Assembly: GCF_031877795.1 (NCBI RefSeq) | Contig: NC_133948.1 | Location: 9,036,948-9,100,947, forward strand | DNA length: 64,000 nt | Direction of reading: 5' to 3' | Source of the DNA: Strix aluco | Taxonomy: Eukaryota > Chordata > Aves > Strigiformes > Strigidae | In this document: piece after piece, positions 12,401-22,772 of the stretch | Position numbering within the stretch: the stretch's first letter is position 1 | Layout of the letters: each line of letters begins with the position of its first letter | Translations under genes and position numbers: made by a program | The notes under the pieces: generated by a model | What the model saw: only the letters and a program-made list of their open reading frames with translations | Databases searched by the model: none | Told to the model about the DNA's origin: nothing

Positions 12401-15400
12401 CCTTCTTACCCTGAATGTGCTCTTTTTATTTGAAATGTGCTTTTTTTTTCTTGCAACACTATTGTTAGTCAAGAGCACAAACACTGCCTCAGCAGACAGT
12501 ATGGGAGAGAAAGTGAAGATTTAGATAGATAAAGTGCAAGGAAGTCCTTGGTTTAGGTAGTTTCAATGTGGCCCTAAACCTAGAATTTAAGATAAAGTGT
12601 ACTAACTAAAAATTCAACCACACCTCCCTGTAATGGAATGGTCAACATACAACTCTTTTGAGTTTTAATTCTGCTAAAAGAGAAGAAACCCAAAAACATG
12701 ACAATGTCCAAAACAAGAACAAAACCCAGATCACAGGTCTATTGACATTTTAAATACTAGACTGCAGTTAAACATATTATTATGGCTACACAGCTAATAC
12801 AGAGAACAGCTAATTCCCCCAGCTTCTCATCACATATGATATCCCCTCCCCACACCACAGGACACAACTGCACACACAGTTCTTTAACTGTATGTATCCA
12901 ACTGCTTTAAATTAGTATTTTTAATTGTAGGTTTTAACCTGGATCAATCTGGCATTTGTAACCAGTCCCTAGTTTGGGACCAATGAGAACTGAGAAGGCA
13001 GTAGCACTGAGTGACTAGGCAAGAGGGTTTTCAGTAACAACCAACAGTAACAAGTAGCTGAAGGTAGTAACCAGTTACCAGGACTGCAACCTTAAACAAA
13101 AATCCTTTCATTTAGAAATTATTTTCAGTATGAAGTATGTTTTGACAGTATTTTTCCTTTACTATGTGATATAATGGATCCAAGAATTCTAGAAGAAGAA
13201 AGTGGACTTATAACAGGATTTTTTTTTTTTTTCCCCAAGCTTAGAACTGTAACTAGTCTTTGATATAGAATATTTGAACTACAGGTAGACAAACCTTTCT
13301 TTGTAGGTGCATCTTGCACAGACAAGGTAATGAGTTTCTGATTGGCAGGCAGAATAGGCCGCTCGGATTCTGCCTGCTTCCGCTTCATCTCACGATTGAA
13401 TTGCCGTCTCTCAGCCCAGGTTCTGAATTTTTTTACGGTAACTTGTTCAAAGTCAAAACGCTTTTCAAGATAGCGTCTAAAATCTTCCAGATCTAAGAAA
13501 CACAAGCAAGTTACTCCCCCTACTTTACCACTGAGCAAGCATTCAACTCACTATTTCCACTGTTTTAAACATATTATAATTTTTTGTTTTAGACTAGGAG
13601 CAAAAGTAACACACTCAAGGTGGTTAAGATGCTCTTTTATACTAACAGAACTAATCACAAGCTTTCCTGTTACTGGGTCAAACGCAAAACATTTGTGCAA
13701 ACTGGAAAACAACACCAAAAAAGAGCATTTTATTCTGTCACTTGAAGATTTTAGTAAGCCCTAACCATCGTAATACACAATTTGTAACAAAACACTAGTA
13801 ATTGTCCTACTTCATCACCTATTCACCTTCTCATTACCTGAAGCAAGGTAAACAGTAATTATGCTATTAGCCTCAATTTCCCAAAGCCAACACTGACTAT
13901 TGATATCTATTTATTAAACAGTGTACCATGAAACACTATATAACGATGCTCCATGAACATCCACTGGCCTCTAAACAGACTTTAACACATTCATTTTCAT
14001 ATAGAGAGTACTAAAAGACTGCCCCCCTTGAAGTACAGCTGCTTCTCCTTTATAGGATATTTCTGCAGATCTAATCCCCAAAAATAAGAGTAGCATCCCA
14101 AGATGTAAACAAAGAAAAGCAAGCTGCTGGTATTGTTTCCTTCCACAAGGAATTCCAAATGCAAGTCACGCTTATACTTGATCACTCAGTATTTTTTTCA
14201 GTAATACAGAACAGATCCTATTTAAAGAGAGAGATAGACAGGTGAACTTCACGTAGAAAATAAGTGCTTACTAACTGTAGTTTTGCTGCTAAATATTGAT
14301 TTTTATTTTTTTTTTAAATCTTTTGGTATGGTTTTTGGACTGAACAGGACACATGTTAATGACAAGTTTTATGTTTGAACACTACAAAGATAAGTGGTAG
14401 CCGTTATCACTATTCTGAGCAGCAGTAATTTGCATGGATGGTACTCTCAGGTATGTAGTTGGTGTAAGTGGCACACGAGCTTTCTCTCCAAGTTCCTCTG
14501 AGTTTGGCAGTGATTTTGGCAGGACTTCTTTAGGCAGCTTTTTGTGTAAAAGCTATCAGATATGCATAAATAAAATAATGAAGCACCACACACCTTTGCA
14601 TGAGTGCAATTATATCTGCATGACTTACTCTGCTAGACTTGTGTAAATAAGTAAATTAACTGCACCATCTATCTTACGAGATCATACTGAAAATAGATGT
14701 AATTCAGCCAATACAGAGACTGTATAGAAAAGCCTATTTAAAGAAATCACATAAACACACTTGACAACAGCAATTCATACGTACACATTGACTTAATTGT
14801 TTCTTAAACTGAGAAAAAGTCTACAGGCCTAAACTTCCAAAATTTACACATTTTTGTGTAAAACCTTTGGACATGGACTGTCAAGCCTTCAGCAAAAACC
14901 TCTACTGTATGCTTCTCTTCCTGTTAATATCAAAATTGATTTCTAATACCAGATCTATTTCTCCAGATCTCTGCATACAAAAAACTGTGCAGAAAGACAA
15001 CTGACCACTCTATCTCAGGCAAGATATTACTCAGTTGCCAGGTCTGGAATAAAGTGTTATGTATCCCAAATGCCACTGCCCCAACTCCAGCCAAGAAAAG
15101 ACTCCACTTTCCATACATACCTACAGATTCATCTTTACATACTTCAACTTTGGCCTTAACTTGTCCTAAGGCTCCTTGTGCTGCATCTCCCCCTGAGGGG
15201 TCTTTGTCATCTAAAGGCCCAGAATCAGCAGCAGTAGAATCTGGTTCTTCTGTTTGGCAGTCCAGTTCTGAAGATTTATCTAAGTGCTTTACAGGTGATA
15301 CTTCCCCATTTGGAGTTATGTCATTGTTTTGTTCCCTTTCCTCATTTTCCTTCATTTTTTTGTAATGCAAGCAGGGAATGCTACTAAGGGGAGGATCATG

Positions 15401-18400
15401 TTTCTGCAAATATAAAATAGTACAAAAGGTTTCAGTACCTCAAGGTCACCAAAAGCAAAACTCAAAAAAAGAGAAGATGTAATCAAGATTGAAGTTACTT
15501 TTATTTAGTCTAGGCTCAACCTTCTCTTTGGTCAGCAATCTCATTCTACTCAAGATCTGAGTATGTCTACTCCTATGGTATCCTGGCACTGTGTAACACT
15601 GATCCTAACCTTCAAAGTGCATTTACTGTTTTAGATCCAAACTATATTCTGTTTAAATACATGCAAATACTACATGCTTTTATAAAATCCATTAAGTTGC
15701 CTTGGGGTTTAAGCTCATGACATTAAATCAAGTTTCTGCAGATTCCTTGGGTTCATGAATGTCAAATGCTTACTTCAGTAAGTGTGGACCATAAGCCACA
15801 GCTCAGGCTAGTTTATAGCTACAAATAAATGATATTTCCTGGTGGAATAAACCCAACATTTTGCAGTCACATGCTAGACAAATGAAAGCACCTAACAAGA
15901 CCATCTCATTCACTTTAACTGCCCAAATTCATTGCAAAAACAGAACAACAAAACACCGTAAGAAAAATTGTATCATATTTTCAGCAACAGAGGAGTTTAT
16001 TTTTCAAGTACCTTAATCCTAACACTGGAAAGAAGCCTGCTGAAGTGGAAAAATATTCAACTGTTTGCAGGAACATACCTGGTTTTTATATCTCAGTAAG
16101 TATTTAAGTAATTGACAGCTCTCACCCTTATGCTTCCTGTTCCCAAGAAATAAGGTCTAGACCAGGTAACGACTCTAGATTCTCTGTGCAGATATACAGG
16201 AATGCCCGAGTTATGGAATGTCATGATCCATCCATCTGGCAAAGGTTCTGTAGGAGGGCGGCCACGACCTTTAAAGCAAAGAATGGCTTTAAACTTGGAT
16301 AGACTGCTTAGAAGAACAGAAAAAGAATCAAGGTTTTTATTTTTATTGTTTTTTCTGTCTCAAATGATAAAATGACACTGAAACAAGATGAAAAAAGTTT
16401 TGTAGAAAGATTTTGTTTTAATAAAAAGGCATATGCTTCTAATGCATATTAAATCCTGCAAAGTTACAGATTCCATTATGTTTTCAACTGAAAAGCAATA
16501 GTAGTACTAATTTTTATACAGACTAATTTGTTCATTTCACCAGTGAATTTTCTCTTCTCTTTAGTCTTCCTTATGTGTTTATATTGTCATAAGCATCACT
16601 ATATTTAATGGAAAAGTCATACTTGCTTTTGAAACAACTGAGTTTTTCATTAAAAATTTTCACACTTGACACTCGGGGATTAATTTGCAATGAGACACCC
16701 CTAGACCCACAGACCCAAACAGCTGGCAATGACTCCAACTGTAAGCTAAGGCTTTCCTATTATATTTTCCAGCCTAAGCACAATACAAACCAGGATCGAG
16801 CCTACAAGTCTTTATATACTTAGGTATCTTAGCTGTCACGAATATTACTTCTTCCAGAACACGACTGAAATTGAGCACAATAAGCCAGTATGAGGATCAC
16901 ATAGCAAAAGAAACAGTATTACAGTAAAACGTTTATGTTCACACTCAGGTTAGTAATCCATGGCCCCACTCCTTTCTACTCCAAAAATCAGAGAATGGTC
17001 TCACTCCTCCCTCCACCAGGAATCACAGAACAGACTCATCTTAGCTGGGAGCTTCCTGGCAATCCTGTGCTAGTATAAATTTTTGAAGGGAAAAACTGTT
17101 TGGTTTCTTATTTCAGAATATAGTGAAGATGTAAAATACTCCCTCTAGAGTAAGTCTGAATTAGAACTAAAATTTGAACCATTTTCAGTTATGTTCTTCT
17201 GGATTGGTACACATTCTCAGCTCCTCTTTATTAGTAGTTTGTAACATTTACACGATGAAACTGGATAAATGTAAGCCACTGACTTTCCTAATGATTTTTA
17301 GCCTAGTATTGCATGCTTAAAAACTTCACGTAATTTCAACAACAGAAGTTATATAAATAAAGTAGGAAGAAGTCCACAATGACCACAAACAGTCATCAGC
17401 TGTTTCATGGTATTGGAGACAAAAAAGCCCAGATCATCTTTGTCTACCTCCCCACCACTGAGGTGACATTCTTCATAATTTTCCACAAAACCACACACTA
17501 AAATATATTCATACTACATACAACAGATTAAGATCAAAAACACTCCCAAAAATTACCTTCCCTGTTCAGGAACGTGAAAAATCATATCCTATACTAAGAA
17601 GCCCTCAAACAATAACATTCTGTAACATATTAATTATTTCACAAGAATTGCTATCTAAATTTTGCTTGCTGATATACTTTTGTTCATAGATGTAAGCCAC
17701 ACAAAAAAATTTATAGATGAACATTAACTTACTTTTAAGTACAGTTTTAATTTTGGTCATCATTGGCTGCACACTTGTCTCTCCATCAGACTGGTGATCA
17801 CTTTCACCACCATATTTCTCATTCTCTAGTCTCCTTGTTTTGGGTGCTCGAAGACCCTCTTCCAGCAGAGCATCCACATCATTATCAAAGTCATCCTGAA
17901 AGAGACTTCATCAGACACTATCCTTCTGGGTCTACTAACCTCCCTTTCCCCTTGCAAAGAAAAAAGTATACATTTTCTCTGAGTACTTCCATACAGAGAG
18001 AAACTAGAAATTTCCAATGATTCCAGTAAAAAGACTGAAAAATAAGAAGATAAATTTTTGTGAGAACTGATATTTTCACAATAAAATGAGCTGCAAGTGT
18101 GTAAGAAGCCTTCTAAATGTTTTTAAACAAGACTACAGAAGCTGCCACACAACTTAGAAGTTTGACCAAGATGATTTACAAGTTTTCAGCAAAGCTCTGT
18201 CTCTGAAAATTCTGCATTTTTGACTCAAGTACTGCACATTTCTAGAAGAGACTCCTTCAGTGAACATCATTTTTGTCTAGTCACTTAGAAACCTCTTACC
18301 CACCAAAAACCTCTGGACTTACTTACCTCATATGAGTAATTCAAGGTTTCTTCATCCACTTTATCTCTTTGAACGATTGCTTTAGATGTGAACCCTCCTC

Positions 18401-19049
18401 CTTCTTCATCTATTTCCATCAAATTGTCGGTAAAATCTTCTAGCTCATCCAGAACTGCATATTCCACTCTCTTTTCCTGATCAATATCATTTTCATCATC
18501 CTTCTTGTCATCATTTTCACCCCCTATTCCTACAGCTTTACCATTACTACCACCAAAAGGACAAACATGCAAATCCCCATTGACAGTATTAATACCAAAA
18601 TCTGTATCTGCCTTATAATCCTGCTCAACTCCAGTGTACAGAACTTTCCTATCTTTGCTTTTGCAGCTTTCTGTAAAACTAACACTAATCTTTACATCTT
18701 TAAGTAACTTAAGATCTGGGGTGAACTTTCGAACTGAAGGTGCATGACGAGCAGTTCTTGGGCTTTGGTCACTATTGTTAGGGTCTATTATAAGACGACT
18801 TTTGTAGCAGGCAGATCCCTTTGTGAGAAGCTGTGTTCTGCAGATACTGTGCGTGTCCCCAGCAGGGGTATCTGACTGTCCATCACCACCAGAGCCAACG
18901 TCCATTACCTCTGCGTCACTGGACGTTTGCAGGGGAGGTGGTGGAGGCTGTTCATTAGGCGGCAGAGGTGGGGGACAAGTATGATTCTCCACATTCATTT
19001 CTCTTGCAGGTTCTTTAGGGAGGGGTGGTACATTTTCATATTTCTCCAT
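6386..19049 (-). CDS. DGCR8: DGCR8, Microprocessor RNA-binding subunit (13 coding exons)
   Basis: Nuclear double-stranded-RNA-binding partner of DROSHA that recognises pri-miRNA hairpins. Coding exons on the - strand: 19049-18327, 17895-17733, 16268-16126, 15403-15121, 13492-13295, 11930-11829, 9915-9817, 9405-9323, 8353-8253, 7798-7692, 7476-7349, 6918-6805, 6469-6386. All junctions are GT-AG, phases match, and the total is 2328 bases (775 residues plus stop; human 773). Domains: Pro-rich N-terminus; acidic region near 200-240; WW-type segment with LPDGW at about 305-309; heme-ligand IPCLHYKK with Cys at about 354 (human Cys352); two dsRBDs at about 512-580 and 615-690; C-terminal DROSHA-binding tail ending EPLCTVDV. 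The start MEKYENV has A at -3 and G at +4. The segment matching the human PKKRR nuclear signal reads PKTRR here. Confidence 0.97.
6805..6918 (-). CDS. DGCR8: DGCR8 exon 13
   Basis: Acceptor GAATAG|GAAACC, donor AGA|GTGAGT. Encodes [18 protein letters not shown] and the start of the DROSHA-binding helix, [12 protein letters not shown]. Confidence 0.93.
7349..7476 (-). CDS. DGCR8: DGCR8 exon 12 (end of dsRBD2)
   Basis: Acceptor TTTACAG|GCAAAA, donor CAG|GTGAAC. Encodes [20 protein letters not shown] and [19 protein letters not shown]. Confidence 0.94.
7692..7798 (-). CDS. DGCR8: DGCR8 exon 11 (dsRBD2)
   Basis: Acceptor GCTTAAG|AAACC, donor T|GTAAGT. Encodes [19 protein letters not shown] through GKHTVRGW. 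Confidence 0.93.
8253..8353 (-). CDS. DGCR8: DGCR8 exon 10 (start of dsRBD2)
   Basis: Acceptor TTATAG|TATTTT, donor AG|GTAAGG. Encodes [20 protein letters not shown] and [13 protein letters not shown]. Confidence 0.93.
9323..9405 (-). CDS. DGCR8: DGCR8 exon 9 (end of dsRBD1)
   Basis: Acceptor CTGCAG|CTCGAG, donor GAG|GTACTG. Encodes [19 protein letters not shown] and KPKDSEELE. Confidence 0.93.
9817..9915 (-). CDS. DGCR8: DGCR8 exon 8 (dsRBD1)
   Basis: Acceptor TTAAAG|AGAACC, donor G|GTAACA. Encodes [15 protein letters not shown] through the RNA-binding [10 protein letters not shown]. Confidence 0.93.
9916..11828 (-). other. DGCR8 intron 7
   Basis: 1.9 kb, AT-rich. It contains a two-copy 30-bp tandem duplication at 10827-10886 and a T14 run near 11389-11402. 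Nothing else supported. Confidence 0.7.
10827..10886 (+). repeat. 30-bp tandem duplication (two copies)
   Basis: Copies at 10827-10856 and 10857-10886 align without gaps. Both carry a CTAATC-TGGA-CAACACAG pattern, with a handful of substitutions between them. Confidence 0.8.
11829..11930 (-). CDS. DGCR8: DGCR8 exon 7 (start of dsRBD1)
   Basis: Acceptor CCCCCAG|AATTTG, preceded on this strand by T17 (A17 at 11938-11954 on +); donor G|GTAAGT. Encodes [18 protein letters not shown] through VYNFFEC. Confidence 0.94.
13295..13492 (-). CDS. DGCR8: DGCR8 exon 6
   Basis: Acceptor TTCTTAG|ATCTGG, donor G|GTTTGT. Encodes [16 protein letters not shown], the basic [12 protein letters not shown] segment and [12 protein letters not shown]. 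Confidence 0.94.
15121..15403 (-). CDS. DGCR8: DGCR8 exon 5 (heme-ligand Cys)
   Basis: Acceptor TTTGCAG|AAACAT, donor G|GTATGT. Encodes [16 protein letters not shown], whose Pro-Cys pair is the heme-coordination motif in human DGCR8, then a Ser/Asp-rich linker ending VCKDESV. Confidence 0.94.
16126..16268 (-). CDS. DGCR8: DGCR8 exon 4 (WW-type segment)
   Basis: Acceptor TTAAAG|GTCGTG, donor AGG|GTGAGA. Encodes [14 protein letters not shown] through YFLGTGSIR, the WW-like part of the heme-binding and dimerisation region. Confidence 0.94.
17733..17895 (-). CDS. DGCR8: DGCR8 exon 3
   Basis: Acceptor TTTCAG|GATGAC, donor A|GTAAGT. Encodes [14 protein letters not shown], the basic PKTRR segment and [16 protein letters not shown]. 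Confidence 0.94.
17896..18326 (-). other. DGCR8 intron 2
   Basis: 431 bases, donor GTAAGT, acceptor TTTCAG. Nothing else seen. Confidence 0.85.
18327..19049 (-). CDS. DGCR8: DGCR8 exon 2, coding part (residues 1-241)
   Basis: ATG at 19049-19047; donor GAG|GTAAGT at 18327/18326. Encodes the Pro-rich start, [18 protein letters not shown] (which overlaps the mir-1306 hairpin), [13 protein letters not shown], and the acidic ELEDFTDNL region. Confidence 0.95.
18880..18944 (-). ncRNA. MIR1306: mir-1306 hairpin within DGCR8 coding sequence
   Basis: Hairpin inside exon 2, overlapping codons for [18 protein letters not shown]. The 5p arm lies at 18941-18920 and the 3p arm at 18901-18884 (-); both match the human mature miR-1306 sequences as I remember them. 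The stem pairs AACGTCCA with TGGACGTT and CCACCACC with GGTGGTGATGG. This is the second DROSHA-cleavable hairpin of DGCR8 mRNA in mammals, so here the same bases serve as protein code and as Microprocessor substrate. Confidence 0.88.
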
Positions 19050-19325
19050 TTTTAAAACTACTGTTTTAAAAAAACAATGCTTCAATAAATGTTTATATCT
19101 ATATTCCTAACATGCATAAGTCCATCAAGATTGGTTTATCATGTTCTATTCAATATGCAACACTGATGATTCAGTTAAGCTGACTACATTGTTCTTTTCA
19201 TTAATGTAGACAGCTTTCAGAATCACTGTCTCAATTATTGGAAATCACAATGCATTCAGCTTAAATAGCTGAAGACTAAGACTGCATCTTCACTGGACAA
19301 GCAGGTCTCCCTTTCTTCTTTCAAC
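19050..19325 (-). other. DGCR8: DGCR8 5' UTR part of exon 2
   Basis: Begins after the acceptor CTTCTTCTTGTAG (19338-19326), which sits behind a T27 tract on this strand. It carries the mir-3618-type hairpin and eight upstream ATGs, each closed by a stop before the main start. A second acceptor, TTTAAAACAG at 19061-19070, could shorten this UTR to 11 bases. Confidence 0.8.
19168..19224 (-). ncRNA. MIR3618: mir-3618-type hairpin (Microprocessor target in DGCR8 5' UTR)
   Basis: Stem-loop in the DGCR8 leader: outer GATTC/GAATC, then AGCTG/CAGCT and CTACATT/AATGTAG, around a short A-rich loop. The segment 19212-19191 (-) matches human miR-3618 as I recall it, with one difference near its 3' end. 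In mammals DROSHA-DGCR8 cleaves this hairpin in DGCR8 mRNA, lowering DGCR8 as a feedback loop. Position and spacing to the mir-1306 hairpin (about 225 bases between stems) agree with that arrangement. Whether a stable miRNA is made in this species is unknown. Confidence 0.85.
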
Positions 19326-19338
19326 CTACAAGAAGAAG

Positions 19339-19365
19339 AAAAAAAAAAAAAAAAAAAAAAAAAAA
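19339..19365 (+). repeat. A27 homopolymer (T27 tract at DGCR8 exon 2 acceptor)
   Basis: 27 consecutive A on +, read as T27 by the DGCR8 transcript immediately before CTTCTTCTTGTAG. Together they form an unusually long polypyrimidine tract. Such runs vary in length within species. Confidence 0.95.
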
Positions 19366-22300
19366 GATCTTTGTCACAGAAAAAAAAATGGAAATAGTAT
19401 CCCGGGCAAAATGTCACTCCTTCCAGCCTAAATTTCAAGTAGAATTAAGAGTGACACTTTTACAGTGAAAAAAGCAGGGTGTCTTGATACCATCTTGAAT
19501 GAGGCTGAAATTAGATTGTTTTTACTGCTTGATCTGTACAAGAATTTGCTAACACATAGCTGCCTGTATAATTTGTTGACTATCTCTGCAGGCAGGACAT
19601 TAAGCATGGCATTTGTACGGACCAGACTAAAAACTGTACATTTTGGGGGGATTCTCCCATTATTTAAAATAACCTGGTATTTGAGCCATACTTACCCACA
19701 CAGCAGAAAGGATAATTAGCTTACAGTTTAAGACAATCTGCAAAACCAACAAAATTTTAACAACTATGGTCTTATGAGACACATGGCTTTTTGAAAGTTT
19801 AAGTTACTACTTTTGAAATCTCACTGGAAGTTTTAACAGGACTCATAATTTAGTAAAAACTCATACAATATAACTCTCTAGATAACCAGATATTAGACAT
19901 TTGATCTTATATTCTATACTATTATGGGACTATATATTGGTTATGTTTGAGGAATTCAGGTTCAGACACATAGCCTTAAAGCTCAAATTAATTCTGGAAG
20001 GCATTTAGAAGCCAACGTTTTCAGTAATTTAACCTGACAAAAATGTTCGATTGCTCTAGGAAATTTTACAGGGAGTGGGGTGGTGTTTTGGGTTTGTTTG
20101 TTTTTTACATTAAGTGGGTTCTTTCTACCACATCTATGACGGCTACTTTTGTTATCTGTGCAGGACTATAAGCACCTGGGAAAATGAAGCATAATTTCTT
20201 ACCTGCTACTTTGGTTTCTCCAAGTCCCTCCATGCCACCCTAAACTGGGTTTAAATCTTCCTACCAGCTAGATATAAAGCAGTGCTACTCTGCCCAAGAC
20301 AGCCAGCTGGCTGAATCTGCCCTGTTCAAAGTATTTCCAGGTAGCAGAGAAAGTCTATCCAAGTGGTCTAGAAAGATAAGCTCCGAGTCCTTCACGATGC
20401 TGTATAACATTTGAAAGCAACAGGGCAGAACGTCTGGGTTGTCATGAGGGACTTACAGAAGCCAAATATAATTCTCTAATGTATCTCTATGCCAGCCCAG
20501 ACAGAACAAACCAACAGTATTATCCAAACACCAACTGGGGTAAGGCAGGAAGCTGGGAATCGGGAGTTATAATAGGATTAATTAAAATTCAACAGCACAC
20601 AGAACTACCTACCTGGAAGCTGGAAGAAAGCAAAATATACAACAGAGCAAACTCTTATTTTAGCGATTTGGCAATAAAGAAAGTTTGCTGGGACAGCAGA
20701 ACAGTTCATATTTTGTGGTGGGTTGTTTTTTTTTAAATATACTCAAAACTGTGACACATTTAATACACTGAGCTTGACATGCATTGTAGAATTATTAAGG
20801 AAAAGGACTCCATTTTGATAAAAGATCTAAAATAATCCCATCTTCTCTGATACAAACCTATTACTTTCCAGAATGAAAACCAGCTCATTCACCAGTAAAA
20901 CAACCAGATCTATATATTTAATCCCATTCCATCCTACAAGATGATCATAAAATCACCCAAGCAGTAATCAAGTCCTTCTTCTTTCAACAGGTTCTGGAAC
21001 ACCTACGGTTACATAGAACACTTCTAGAAATATACTTGTCTAATAACCTTCCCCTTTCCTCCTCTTCAGATTAAAAAGAGAAGTTCTTCACAATAAATCA
21101 TTCATGTCTTCACTGTTAATTCTGAACAAAAGAATCAAAAGTCACAGCACAAGTTCAGTAAAACCTGGAAACTAAATGCTTAAGTAACCTAATTCTTCTA
21201 CCTTAGAGTCTTTAGAAGACTGCTGAAAAGAGCAAGCAGAAGTAATTTACACAGAAATGAAATTTTGAAATTGGTATTCTAGAATTTGAAAGAGTACTAC
21301 CTTCCTATATGATCAAGGAGCTACCTGGTCCAACTAGAAAGACTATTTTTGACAAGTCGTAAGATACGATCGTGAATGCAGTTTCCAGATCCCCGATACA
21401 CGTCCTGCTCCTACACTGGAGTGTTTTAACACCATCAATGTCAAAACACAGGAAATTAATCTTTACCTGCCTAGCTTTGGTAGTTCATTGGTACTACACC
21501 TCCACTCTTTGCAGAAAAGATGTCTTGTTATTCTATTCAAGTACTATTAACAATGAAATTCTTGTTGTCATCCCCTTCTTGTTGGCCTTCAAATAATGAA
21601 TAGCATACCAAATCACTGCCAGGGATTGTCTACTACTCATTCCACATACTGTAGCCAGAACAAGTACTAGACCAAGATGAGTTTAAACTAGCTTTTGCAT
21701 TTCTAGCCATAAACCTGCCACATCCCTAGGGGAAGATAACAGTCTGGCAGCTCTACAGTTACAGTGGGCTACAATACCTTCCTATAAGCTACAAAAAGCT
21801 AGGGAGAAGCAGAGTAACACAGGTCCAATTCCCATCTACTTTCTTGCCAGCTGATGTACAATATGCCCTTTATATCAGGTGCTGGGGAAAAAAAAACCCC
21901 AACACAACAAAACCAATAAAGATTTTCCTGTAGATATCAGGTATTGTAAAAGAAAGACAGAAGGGATGAAACCTGAAAGGATGTGTCACATGAGCCTGGA
22001 GGTTAAAACCAGCCAAACAGACCTTAGATCAGGGCAACTCAGCCACCACGTATAAAAACAGACTTAGCATATGAGGTTATGCAGTATTAGAATAAAATGT
22101 AAGTTAGTCTGCCTATTGTCATCCTCAATTAATTTGCCATGAAAGAACAGATTTTATTCTCCAAGACTCCACCAAGTTCCATTGACAGTTTCCATGAAGA
22201 CTCCTTAAAAAGATATGGAACGCCACTGACAGCTGCAACAGCCAATACAAAACACTGAAGGACCTCTGGGTGAACTGCTGAAAATACGAATGCACAGCTC

Positions 22301-22723
22301 ATGTTCTGCATGTCACCAAAATATGGAAATTTCACATTTTTAATTGCTTGCTCTTATTTTAGCAGCTAATTTGAAAAAGTTTCACGTCGCAAAGTAAACT
22401 CAGAGAAACATACATTGTAGACATCTAAATGTAACGTAGCAAACTGCGCGGGTCCCAACAAAAGGAGTGTCTTGTCTTGGCTGTCTTACAGATATTCTTT
22501 GAAGGCAGAAATAAAAAAAAAACACCACACCTACTTTGTTTAATAAGTACCACTACCTATTCCTGCAATCAGAACAGGGTGGGGGGAGGAATAAGGGGGG
22601 AAGTACAGGGTATATCTTTTCACAAGAGGAAAAAAACCAGAATCTTAACATTTGTAACCAGCACTGCTCAAACTCAAAGAGGAACTGCCTTCACTGTATA
22701 GCACGTCGGCAGTGCTATATTTT

Positions 22724-22769
<46 letters not shown>

Positions 22770-22772
22770 TAT
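22724..22772 (+). repeat. Compound (TG)n-(TA)n-(CA)n microsatellite
   Basis: TATATGTGTG, then about 12 TA units, then ACACACACACACACATA. The ends are complementary, so the tract can fold into one long AT-rich hairpin. The short open frames through it are artefacts of the repeat. Confidence 0.93.

Larger units (their letters stand above)
11931..17732 (-). other. DGCR8 introns 3-6
   Basis: Introns 16269-17732, 15404-16125, 13493-15120 and 11931-13294, all GT-AG around the exons listed. They are AT-rich with short homopolymers (A17 at 11938-11954, T14 at 13219-13232). No other gene seen. Confidence 0.7.

Noticed and set aside
15054..15365. 103-codon open frame on + over DGCR8 exon 5
   Set aside because: Antisense shadow of the real exon on the - strand.
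16960..17060. Patch with AATCAGAGAATGG and AATCACAGAACAG resembling CR1 retroposon ends
   Set aside because: Too short and diverged to support a CR1 call without a repeat library; no tail repeat of the CR1 type is visible.
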